Part shown: positions 16,147 to 23,867 of the stretch, in pieces
Numbering within the stretch: position 1 is the first letter of the stretch
How the letters are laid out: every line of letters begins with the position of its first letter
NCBI RefSeq assembly: GCF_020829495.1
Contig: NZ_JAIVFQ010000014.1
Location: forward strand, 1 to 64,000
DNA from: Nostoc favosum CHAB5714
Lineage (GTDB): Bacteria; Cyanobacteriota; Cyanobacteriia; Cyanobacteriales; Nostocaceae
Reading direction: 5' to 3'
DNA length: 64,000 bases
Position numbers and translations under genes: made by a program
The notes under the pieces: generated by a model
What the model was told of the DNA's origin: nothing
The model's database searches: none
What the model saw: the letters and a program-made list of their open reading frames with translations, nothing else

Positions 16147-16425
16147 TTAAGCATTGCTGCTTCTTCTGATTAATCCCCATAGATAAATAGCAACAATTGC
16201 GCCAACTACAGCCACTAAAATACCTGGAAGAGTTAAACCAGCCCCAGCCGCAGTAATTTGCAGAGTTCCTGTTCGTAGTAAGGTAAATAGACTTCCACCG
16301 ACGAAAGCCCCAATAATACCCAAAATCATTGTGGAGAGAATTCCACCACCTTGATAACCAGGATAAATAGCTTTAGCAATGGCACCTGCCAAAAGTCCTA
16401 AAACTACCCAAGCAAGAATACTCAT
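16147..16425 (-). CDS. GlsB/YeaQ/YmgE-family stress membrane protein
   Basis: The 92-residue protein has three hydrophobic segments rich in glycine (AWVVLGLLAGAIAKAIYPG, LGIIGAFVGGSLFTLL, GILVAVVGAIVAIYLWGLI), the transglycosylase-associated protein pattern. The N-terminus MSILAWVVLGLLAGAIA is typical, and the C-terminus is short and positive. The function is not known in detail; homologues are induced by stress. It lies upstream of the manganese catalase on the same strand. Confidence 0.8.
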   Translation of the reverse strand: MSILAWVVLGLLAGAIAKAIYPGYQGGGILSTMILGIIGAFVGGSLFTLLRTGTLQITAAGAGLTLPGILVAVVGAIVAIYLWGLIRRSSNA

Positions 16426-16751
16426 AACTGCCTCAACAATCTCACTTATATCTAAGTTATCAACTCTGATTCACAATTCTTTCTACCAGATGGGATAAAT
16501 GCTAAATCCGAAAGTTAGACAAAAAACTTTACATCAAGATTAAGATGGAAATTGGCATTTATTTATAGTAGAAAAATGCTATATGAATTTTTGCCAGATA
16601 AATCAGGAGTTATTGAATACATAAGTCTAGACGTTATTTGCTCTAGAACTAGACACTAATACATTACTCAATTATATTTTTTTATATCTATCTCAAGATG
16701 TAAAAAATAATCTAACTTTTTGGTGATGCGTTAAAATAATTCGTATTTTGT

Positions 16752-16948
16752 AATATCATGTTCGCCTGATTGCTTATTAAACCCGAAGAACCCCACCCCG
16801 CCAAAGCTATGCTTTGTCTCCCCTAAGAGCAAGCGGGGAGGGGATTAAGGGGAGCCAGTGCGGTCTTGGGGTCTCCCCAAGTGGAGCATCTGGCGTGTGG
16901 GGCGCAATGGCTATGGAAATCATAACTAATTACCCGGACATGATATAA
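16752..16948. mobile_element. MITE-like element, TATCATGTCCG family, copy 2
   Basis: The left end ATATCATGTTCGC and right end CCGGACATGATAT are inverted. The inside carries CCCCACCCCGCCAAAGC and a GGGGAGGGGATTAAGG stretch shared with the copy at 32037. There is no gene in 16426-17032 apart from this element. Confidence 0.55.
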
Positions 16949-17032
16949 TTCGTAATTAGTTAAATCTCCTCAACCGTTATTTTCAAGGTAGATTGAGGGG
17001 ATAATAGGTAGCCGATATTTGCAAAAGTGATA

Positions 17033-18415
17033 TCAAATGGCACGAGAGAATTTTGTCTGTCGCGTTCTTGTGTGAGTATCAAAGATGACGGCAATATTTC
17101 TGACTAGTAATCTACCGATGTCTGTAATCTGGATCTGATTTTTTGATAAATTGACTAGCCCATCGGCTTCTAATGGTTTTAACGCCTCTAGTTCCTCAGA
17201 GAAATATTCATCAAAATTGATATCATATTTGTTTTCAATGTCTTGCTTATGCAACTGAAAGTGAGACATAATACCCATGATCACATCCCGTCTGATGATG
17301 TCATTTTGAGTAAGTTTGATACCTTTGCTAACAGGTAAAGCACCTGCTGCAACTGCCTGATAATAATCTTTTAATTCCTTGTGGTTTTGAGCATAAGCAT
17401 CTTCTAGCATACTGATGGATGTAGAACCAAAACCAAATAGTTCTGTCTCAGCATGGGTAGTGTAGCCCTGGAAATTGCGTTTGAGAGTGCCATTGCGTTG
17501 AGCGATCGCTAGTTCATCATTAGTTTTAGCAAAATGATCCATCCCAATAAATAGATATTGGTTATTTGTCAATTCTTCAATGGTCATTTTCAGAATTTCT
17601 AACTTTTCCTCGGCTGGGGGTAGCGCCTCTTGAGGAATATTTTTTTGCGTAGGTTTGATCCACGGTATATATGCAAAGTTAAAGACAACAATTCGGTCAG
17701 GATCTAACTCAACAGTTTTTTTCAACGTCTCCCGAAACGTTTCGCGGGTTTGATAAGGTAAACCATAAATAAGGTCTACATTCACACTTTCAAACTTGGC
17801 TTCTTTAACCCAACTCATGACATCAAATAGCATTTCTTCTGGCTGGACGCGATTTACAGCTACTTGAACTTGGCTATTAAAATCTTGAATGCCAAAACTA
17901 ATCCGGTTAAACCCAATTTCTCTTAAAAAGAAAATGTAGTTTTTATCGATATAGCGGGGATTAATCTCAATTGAGATTTCTGCTTGTGGATCGATGTTGA
18001 AATGGCGATTGATGTTTTTCCATAAAAATTCTATTTGGTGACGATCCAAGTAATTAGGAGTACCGCCTCCCCAGTGGATTTGCAGCACTTTTCTATCTGG
18101 ATTGATTAAAGCTGCGGTGTTTTTAATGTCTTGAGCCAAAAATTCTACATAAGGTTTGGCAATATTCTTGTTGTTGGAAATTACCGTGTTACAGCCGCAG
18201 AAATAGCAAGCACTTTGGCAAAAGGGGATGTGGAAATACAAAGAAAGAGGAGTTTTCCGTTGGTTCGAGGCTGCGATCGCGGCCTTAAAATCAGTTTCAG
18301 TAAATGTTTCGCTTAACTCTGTAGCAGGCGGGTAACTGGTGTATCTAGGTGCGCGAGTGTCGTACTTTTGAATCAGATCCAGATCAAACTTGACACCAGG
18401 TAATAGAAAAACCAT
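17033..18415 (-). CDS. hemN: Oxygen-independent coproporphyrinogen III dehydrogenase
   Basis: A radical-SAM enzyme with the PFCQSACYFCGC cluster motif (C-x3-C-x2-C, plus the extra Cys of HemN), IHWGGGTPNYL, EINPRYID, FGIQDFNSQVQ and NVDLIYGLPYQT. It converts coproporphyrinogen III to protoporphyrinogen IX without oxygen, replacing HemF under low oxygen. ATG 18415 is chosen because GGAAAG lies 8 bases before it; a TTG 15 bases upstream overlaps that site. The length of about 460 matches the E. coli-type enzyme. It is divergent from acsF. Confidence 0.9.
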   Translation of the reverse strand: MVFLLPGVKFDLDLIQKYDTRAPRYTSYPPATELSETFTETDFKAAIAASNQRKTPLSLYFHIPFCQSACYFCGCNTVISNNKNIAKPYVEFLAQDIKNTAALINPDRKVLQIHWGGGTPNYLDRHQIEFLWKNINRHFNIDPQAEISIEINPRYIDKNYIFFLREIGFNRISFGIQDFNSQVQVAVNRVQPEEMLFDVMSWVKEAKFESVNVDLIYGLPYQTRETFRETLKKTVELDPDRIVVFNFAYIPWIKPTQKNIPQEALPPAEEKLEILKMTIEELTNNQYLFIGMDHFAKTNDELAIAQRNGTLKRNFQGYTTHAETELFGFGSTSISMLEDAYAQNHKELKDYYQAVAAGALPVSKGIKLTQNDIIRRDVIMGIMSHFQLHKQDIENKYDINFDEYFSEELEALKPLEADGLVNLSKNQIQITDIGRLLVRNIAVIFDTHTRTRQTKFSRAI

Positions 18416-18436
18416 TGAGTTGCTTTCCAATGAATG

Positions 18437-18546
18437 AGGGGAGTAGGGAGTGGGGAGTGGGGAGTAGGGGAGGCAGGGGAGGCAGGGGAGGCAGGGGAGG
18501 CAGGGGGAGCAGGGGAGACAGGGGAGGCAGGGGAGGCAGGGGGAGA
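18437..18546. repeat. G-rich simple repeat
   Basis: Repeated GGGGAGGCA-type units fill about 110 bases directly upstream of hemN. Such purine-rich tracts recur in this window (8640, 38560) and also as C/T-rich mirror copies. The strand is G-rich enough to form quadruplex structures, but this is only a possibility. Confidence 0.6.
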
Positions 18547-18581
18547 ATGATAAATGACTAATGACGAATGACTAAAGTCCC

Positions 18582-18658
18582 TAACACCCCACCCCCAACC
18601 CCTCCCCGCAAGCTCTTAGGGGAGACAAAGCCTAGCTTTGGCGGGGTGGGGTTCAAAT
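18582..18658. repeat. Dispersed CCCCACCCC / GGGGTGGGG palindrome
   Basis: CACCCCACCCCCAACCCC pairs with GGCGGGGTGGGGTT across a CCCCGCAAGC/GCTTTG centre. The same block is the core of the elements at 14999, 16790 and 32070. The rest of 18431-19025 is AT-rich spacer between the divergent hemN and acsF genes. Confidence 0.5.
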
Positions 18659-19025
18659 TGTTTGATTTATGCAAGAGGTCTATTGTTATTCTAGGTTTAG
18701 AGAGGATCTGCATCACTCTATCTGGCAAGTACCACTGCCGATGTAGATCCCAACTATTTTTATTTCTCCTAAGATTATTTAACTATTAATTTATATATAA
18801 CTATAAAGATATTAGTATTTATTTATGTTTTTATAATTTCTACCATTAGGCACATCCTAGTTGAGTAGTAACAAAACTGATTGGGGAATAGGCATTTAAA
18901 CTCTCCTGAAACAACGGGTAATAAGTTTATTTCTCACAATTTACTCTCAATAATTTAACTGATGTCTACAAACAACTATTTATGCTTATATAACTTTTAA
19001 AGGATGAAATAATCAAAGGATTCTT

Positions 19026-20102
19026 ATGGTTAAGTCTCTGGAAACCTCGCAACCTGAGTTGCTAAAACCAGGTGTAAAAGCGCCTGTCCAAGAAACATTA
19101 TTAACACCCCGGTTTTACACCACTGACTTTGAAACTGCGGCGCAGTTGGATATTTCGTCCCAGGAAGCGGAGTTACTGGCAATTGTAGAGGAGTTACGAG
19201 CTGACTATAACCGTCATCACTTTGTCCGTGATGAAGAATTTCAGCAGTGTTGGGATCACATTGATGGGGAAACACGCGTCGCCTTTATTGACTTTTTGGA
19301 ACGTTCCTGCACCTCAGAGTTTTCTGGGTTTCTGCTGTTTAAAGAGTTATCACGCCGTCTGAAAAACCGCAATCCGATTTTGGCGGATGCTTTTAATTTT
19401 ATGGCGCGGGATGAAGCACGCCATGCGGGATTTTTAAATAAGTCAATGGCAGATTTTAATCTTTCCCTCGACTTAAGTTATTTAACCAAAAATCGCACTT
19501 ATACCTTCTTTCCGCCAGAGTGGATTATTTACACAGTCTACCTGTCTGAGAAAATTGGCTACTGGCGCTATATCTTGGTGTATCGCCACATGGAGAAACA
19601 TCCAGAACACCAAATTTATCCACTATTCCGTAAGTTTGAAAGTTGGTGTCAGGATGAAAATCGACATGGAGATTTTTTCAAAGCACTGCTGCGATCGCAA
19701 CCTCAACTATGGAACAATTGGAGAGCTAGATTATGGGTGCGTTTCTTTTTGCTGAGTGTTTTTGCGACTCACACATTGACCGTATTTGAACGCGCCACGT
19801 TTTATCAATCCATTGGGATAGATCCGCGCGAATATAATACTAGAGTCATTCAAGAGACGAATAACACTGCCGCGCGGGCATTTCCTCTGATTTTGAATAC
19901 AAATCATCCAGAGTTCTTCCGGCGGTTGGAAAAGTGTTCTGACCTCAATTTGAAACTAGCAGAGATTAATAACAGCAATCGCTCACCAGTTGTCAAATTC
20001 TGCCAAAAATTACCCTTGATAGCTTCCATTGTTGGGCATCTATTGCAGACTTTCCTAATTAAACCCGTTGATGCTGAATCATTGAGAGGGACAGTTCATT
20101 AA
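19026..20102 (+). CDS. acsF: Mg-protoporphyrin IX monomethyl ester oxidative cyclase
   Basis: The 358-residue diiron protein contains two ExxH boxes, ARDEARHAGF and CQDENRHGDFF, and ERSCTSEFSGFLLFKEL, as in AcsF/ChlA. It forms the fifth ring of chlorophyll with oxygen. The length is that of cyanobacterial cyclases. Its divergent neighbour is hemN; in Synechocystis the low-oxygen cyclase chlAII clusters with ho2 and hemN. By analogy this may be the low-oxygen isoform, which is an inference from position. ATG 19026 has a purine-rich AAAGGA site 10 bases upstream. Confidence 0.9.
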   Translation: MVKSLETSQPELLKPGVKAPVQETLLTPRFYTTDFETAAQLDISSQEAELLAIVEELRADYNRHHFVRDEEFQQCWDHIDGETRVAFIDFLERSCTSEFSGFLLFKELSRRLKNRNPILADAFNFMARDEARHAGFLNKSMADFNLSLDLSYLTKNRTYTFFPPEWIIYTVYLSEKIGYWRYILVYRHMEKHPEHQIYPLFRKFESWCQDENRHGDFFKALLRSQPQLWNNWRARLWVRFFLLSVFATHTLTVFERATFYQSIGIDPREYNTRVIQETNNTAARAFPLILNTNHPEFFRRLEKCSDLNLKLAEINNSNRSPVVKFCQKLPLIASIVGHLLQTFLIKPVDAESLRGTVH

Positions 20103-20185
20103 CTAGTAACTGCATACATTAACTGAATCTACAAGTCTTCTTTGGGAATCTCTTCACTCGAATTCTATAAGTTATATCTTGCACT

Positions 20186-20411
20186 TGCCTCCTTTCCCGC
20201 CAGAGAATGAATTCTCTGGCTAATAGCGCAAGTCCACTCAAGTGGACTCAATCCTTATTCAGCCTTCTTTAGAAGATAGCCCCAGAATTCATGATAGTGC
20301 TGGCGAATTTGTAGGGAATCTAACCCATCAGCCCCATCTTAATTTCTTTAATTTCAGTGCGTTTAAACGCACTTTAGCTATTAGCCCGCAATTTATTGCA
20401 GGGCGGGAAAG
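20186..20411. repeat. Hairpin-cassette repeat, copy 2
   Basis: The outer arms TTTCCCGCC and GGCGGGAAA enclose a series of hairpins: CAGAGAAT/ATTCTCTG, AGTCCACT/AGTGGACT, CTTCT/AGAAG, the perfect palindrome AGTGCGTTTAAACGCACT and TGCAATTTATTGCA. The layout matches the copy at 30879. There is no gene in 20103-20597. Confidence 0.55.
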
Positions 20412-20597
20412 CAACGCAAAACCAAGATTTTAGGGATGGGGAGTTTAACCCCTCGCAAATTGACCAACAGTATCATTCATGCTGAGGCGGTTGTTGTGGC
20501 TGGTACAAGTTCTGAGACAACTAATTGCATACTTTTCACAGCTACATATTTTAATACCAATTCTCTCTAAATTTTGAGTAGACGCCCCCTGCCCCCT

Positions 20598-21563
20598 TCA
20601 ATTTTGTAGAACCTGTGCGATCGCCTGAGAAATCGGTAAGCCAGGACAGCGTTCTAACCAGAAAAACTCGCCAACTGGGTTAACCTCAAGAAATACATGA
20701 CGACCATCAGGAGTCAAAATAATATCAATAGCTCCGTAGTTCAAACCAAATTCTGCCATGAGTTTGAGCAGTTTCTCTTCGACATCTTCTGGCAGAGTGT
20801 ATGGTTCCCAAGCGTCGAGTAAGGCAATTCCCTGTTTGCGCCAATCGTAACGCGCCTGATTCAAAGCTTGAGAATCAACCGCCGCCGTCAGCACACGTTT
20901 GCCTACAATAATTGTCCGCAATTCTAATGCCTTGGGGATTTTTTCTTGAAATGTCATTGGGCAGAAACGTAATCCATCGAGGTTGTCCAGATCCTCAAAT
21001 GAAATTGGATTCGTAAACACAACTTTTTCTCGTCCTTGTTCATCGTAAATAGCGAAGGAAGAGAGCATCTTTGTAATCATTCCCTCCTTACACTCTTGGG
21101 CAAATTGCTTTACTGCCACTGAATTGTTTGTAGTCAGAGTGCGTGGCGTATCTAGACCAATCTCTCGTGCTATTCGTAATTGCAGTTGCTTATTTTCGGC
21201 TCGGCGAATATTTGGCAGAGGGTCGAGATGGAAGCCTTTAATACTGGCAATCATTCCCTCAATTGTGACGCGAGATTCTTTGAGTGAGGCTTGTCTGAGT
21301 TGCTTGTCCATCGAGTCGGGAATTCTTGACCCAATTGCGATGCGGCGATACCAAACTGCTGACACTTCACTCAAATCTAATGTCTGGTCTTCAACGCTTA
21401 GAGTAACTCGCTCACTTTTAGCATAGTAAACATCTAAGGTGATTTCTGTGGGAAATCGGTCTGTGTCAAAACGAAATGCTTTCCCTCCTTGGGCTTCAAT
21501 TGCCTGAATAACTAGAGGAATACTTTCGTTGTCTTGGCTGTGAGTAATGATTAAAACAGTCAC
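20598..21563 (-). CDS. ATP-grasp graspetide ligase (MvdD/MdnC-like)
   Basis: The 321-residue protein has the ATP-grasp layout of microviridin ligases: TVLIITHSQD at the N-terminus, RRAENKQLQLRIAREIGL and PRTLTTN before the grasp, a precursor-recognition and nucleotide part, then IDIILTPDGRHVFLEVNPVG with Mg-binding E and N. MvdD/MdnC-type enzymes form ester crosslinks between Thr/Ser and Asp/Glu in the core. It lies 77 bases downstream of the second ligase, in the order precursor, ligase, ligase. MdnC rather than MdnB is suggested by order and length only. Confidence 0.8.
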   Translation of the reverse strand: MTVLIITHSQDNESIPLVIQAIEAQGGKAFRFDTDRFPTEITLDVYYAKSERVTLSVEDQTLDLSEVSAVWYRRIAIGSRIPDSMDKQLRQASLKESRVTIEGMIASIKGFHLDPLPNIRRAENKQLQLRIAREIGLDTPRTLTTNNSVAVKQFAQECKEGMITKMLSSFAIYDEQGREKVVFTNPISFEDLDNLDGLRFCPMTFQEKIPKALELRTIIVGKRVLTAAVDSQALNQARYDWRKQGIALLDAWEPYTLPEDVEEKLLKLMAEFGLNYGAIDIILTPDGRHVFLEVNPVGEFFWLERCPGLPISQAIAQVLQN

Positions 21564-21640
21564 GTCGCTTCGCTCCGAATTAAAAATTAAAAATTAACAA
21601 GTTCCTAAATTTATAAAAGCTGTCAGTTGGTTGTGAATTT

Positions 21641-22645
21641 TTAAGTAAGAGCATTTTGCTTAGGGCTTGTTGAAAGTAGTGCATCTGCGATCGCATCTGC
21701 GATCGGGTATTCCAAATCTCTTTCCAGCATCCCCCACTCTCCTGTAGGATTAATTTCTAAAAAAACGTATTCCCCTGATGGCGTTTTGATGAAGTCAAAT
21801 GCTCCAAAAATCAGTCCAAACCTTGCCATAAAAGCATCCAGGCAACGGATTAGTTTATCAGGTAATTGATATGGTTGCCAGGTAAGAGCCTCTTTTGTTC
21901 CATGTCGCCAATCTTGGGTGGATGCTGCATACTCAGAGGCATCCAGTGCGCCGACAAAGAGATTACCATTCACATACACTGCGCGTAGTTCTAGCTGTTT
22001 GGGGATTTGTTCTTGAAACACAACTGGACAATAGCGCAGTGTTTCAGCATCAAGTAAGTCTTCTTCTTTAACGGCGCTGGTATACATGAAAAAAGAGGAG
22101 GCTTGCATCCCATAAGAAAGAGGTCTGAGTAGCTTGGCAACCATTTTTCCTTTAACTTCCCCAAAAAACTCTCGTGCTTGTTGAGGATTGTTGGTGACGA
22201 TAGTCCGAGGTATGACAAGACCAACTTCCGATGCAATTCTCAGTTGGCGTAGCTTATTTTCAGATGCACTGATCCGTTGTAAATCATCCACCCAGGTAGC
22301 TCCCCTCAGACTGTCCCAAAAGCCATCTAAGACTGCGAGTGATTCACTAGAACAGGCTGCTTGGAATTGTGGAGCTAATTCTTTACCTAAATCAGGTTGC
22401 CAGATCCGTCGCATCCATACTGCTTGAACTTGCTCGGTGTTTAGGCAGCAAGTGCCATATTCCAGTTTATGATTGCTCCCAGAGTTACTGAAATTCGCCT
22501 CGATTTGTACTCTCATCGGAAACTTATCAGTATCAAGGCGAAATGGCTGTGCGCCTCGTTTTGATACAGCTTCTACAACTTTATCGATTGTAAAGTAATC
22601 ACCACTATGGGTGATTAATAAAACCACATCACGGTCAATGTGCAT
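21641..22645 (-). CDS. ATP-grasp graspetide ligase (MvdC/MdnB-like)
   Basis: A 334-residue paralogue of the downstream ligase: VVLLITHSGDYFTIDKVVEA, RISASENKLRQLRIASEVGL, PRTIVTNNP, and FDFIKTPSGEYVFLEINPTG with the metal-binding E-x-N. MdnB-type enzymes form the amide bond between Lys and Glu/Asp after MdnC has made the esters. It is the first ligase after the precursor gene, separated by 160 bases. A MvdC/MdnB assignment is probable. No acetyltransferase or exporter gene of the usual cluster is seen nearby. Confidence 0.8.
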   Translation of the reverse strand: MHIDRDVVLLITHSGDYFTIDKVVEAVSKRGAQPFRLDTDKFPMRVQIEANFSNSGSNHKLEYGTCCLNTEQVQAVWMRRIWQPDLGKELAPQFQAACSSESLAVLDGFWDSLRGATWVDDLQRISASENKLRQLRIASEVGLVIPRTIVTNNPQQAREFFGEVKGKMVAKLLRPLSYGMQASSFFMYTSAVKEEDLLDAETLRYCPVVFQEQIPKQLELRAVYVNGNLFVGALDASEYAASTQDWRHGTKEALTWQPYQLPDKLIRCLDAFMARFGLIFGAFDFIKTPSGEYVFLEINPTGEWGMLERDLEYPIADAIADALLSTSPKQNALT

Positions 22646-22804
22646 AAAATATCTTTATTAGATTCTTGTATTATCAACTATTAAAAAAATGAACTTAGTT
22701 TTAATGGGAAGCCAACCCCTAAATGGAGTTGGCAAAGCTAACAGTCTTTTTATTCTAAGAATATTGTTCAAAACTGCATCTTTGGTGTACTCAAAAGTAT
22801 GCAG

Positions 22805-23092
22805 TTATTCTATTGCCACCACATGATCATCGCCGTCTGAAGGGTACTTCTGAGTAACAGCGTATTCATCACTATCAGAGGGAGCCTTTTTCGTTACTCC
22901 ATCTTCTTGATCGGATGGAAACTTCAGAGTTTGGACTAATTCATCTTTCTCCTTCTTGGTTACACCACAACTTCCACCGCTAATCGTTTCTGATTCTTTA
23001 TCAGATAGGTCTTCAAAGCTTTGCCCTTCTAAAAATCTGGCAAAGAAGGGTACTGCTTGTGAATTCAGTTCTTCTGGTTTGTTTTCAGACAT
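22805..23092 (-). CDS. Three-core graspetide (microviridin-type) precursor peptide
   Basis: The 95-residue peptide starts at ATG 23092, with GGAG 7 bases before it; upstream in-frame codons are ignored. The leader carries the recognition motif PFFARFLEGQ (residues 15-24) and a Gly-Gly at 39-40. The tail has three cores of pattern T-x-K-x-P-S-D-x-[ED]-[DE]: TLKFPSDQED (55-64), TKKAPSDSDE (67-76) and TQKYPSDGDD (80-89). Most microviridin precursors have one core. The product would be three linked or separately released cage peptides, probably protease inhibitors by analogy. Confidence 0.85.
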   Translation of the reverse strand: MSENKPEELNSQAVPFFARFLEGQSFEDLSDKESETISGGSCGVTKKEKDELVQTLKFPSDQEDGVTKKAPSDSDEYAVTQKYPSDGDDHVVAIE

Positions 23093-23253
23093 AATTTCTC
23101 CTACGGTTAAGTAAAGATACATATATACTCAAATCAATGATACTACATAGAATTTCATCTCTGTAAGCACAAACTTCATTTGTAATTATTTGTAATATTT
23201 ATGTGAATATAGTGACTTTATTGTTCCCTTTATGGATAATTAATACCAAAATT

Positions 23254-23420
23254 TCAAGCTAATAAACTTTGTAATTTAAAATTTTCAAAGTTGTGAAAGC
23301 CATAGCCTAATTTTTTAATTAGCTTGAATTTATTATTAATTCCTTCGTAAGGATTCAGGTCATTCATCCCTGGTAGGTTAATCATTTGCTCTACGGGAAA
23401 TCTTATCACTAGCATCGTGA
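23254..23420 (-). pseudogene. Transposase C-terminal remnant
   Basis: Leftward translation gives MINLPGMNDLNPYEGINNKF, then KLIKKLGYGFHNFENFKLQS and a stop. The pattern GINN-K-K-IK-GYGF-NF-NF resembles the end of ISL3-type transposases. No catalytic part and no terminal repeats remain. The rest of 23093-23867 is AT-rich spacer between the divergent graspetide cluster and the fusion gene. Confidence 0.5.
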
Positions 23421-23867
23421 AACCTAAATTTTTATATTTTAATTACAGATCAAACATTCTTACTCCAGTCTGAAAAAACTAAAAATATTTACTACGTAAG
23501 ACTTTGACGCGATTATGAGATGATTTTATTCCATAAATTCAAGAATTTTTCTCTTTTTTACATAAAGGGAGCGATAGAACAGATTTAACTTAATCTTATC
23601 CTTATTTTTATTTGTTCTTAGTTGTCTCAATACTTTTAATGGAATATATTTTATTTGATAAGTATTAAATCTTCTATAAAAACCCGATTTAATTTTTGAA
23701 AAGCTTTACCACTGGTAGCCTTGAGTGTTATCAATCAGAGCTTCAGCAAATATACTTAAAAATATTAATACCGAACTCTTAAGTAGTTGTATGTGATATT
23801 GTCAAAGCAGGTTTAAGGATTCAGTCTGACCGTTTGGTATTGTACTAACTAAACCAGGATAAACTCT

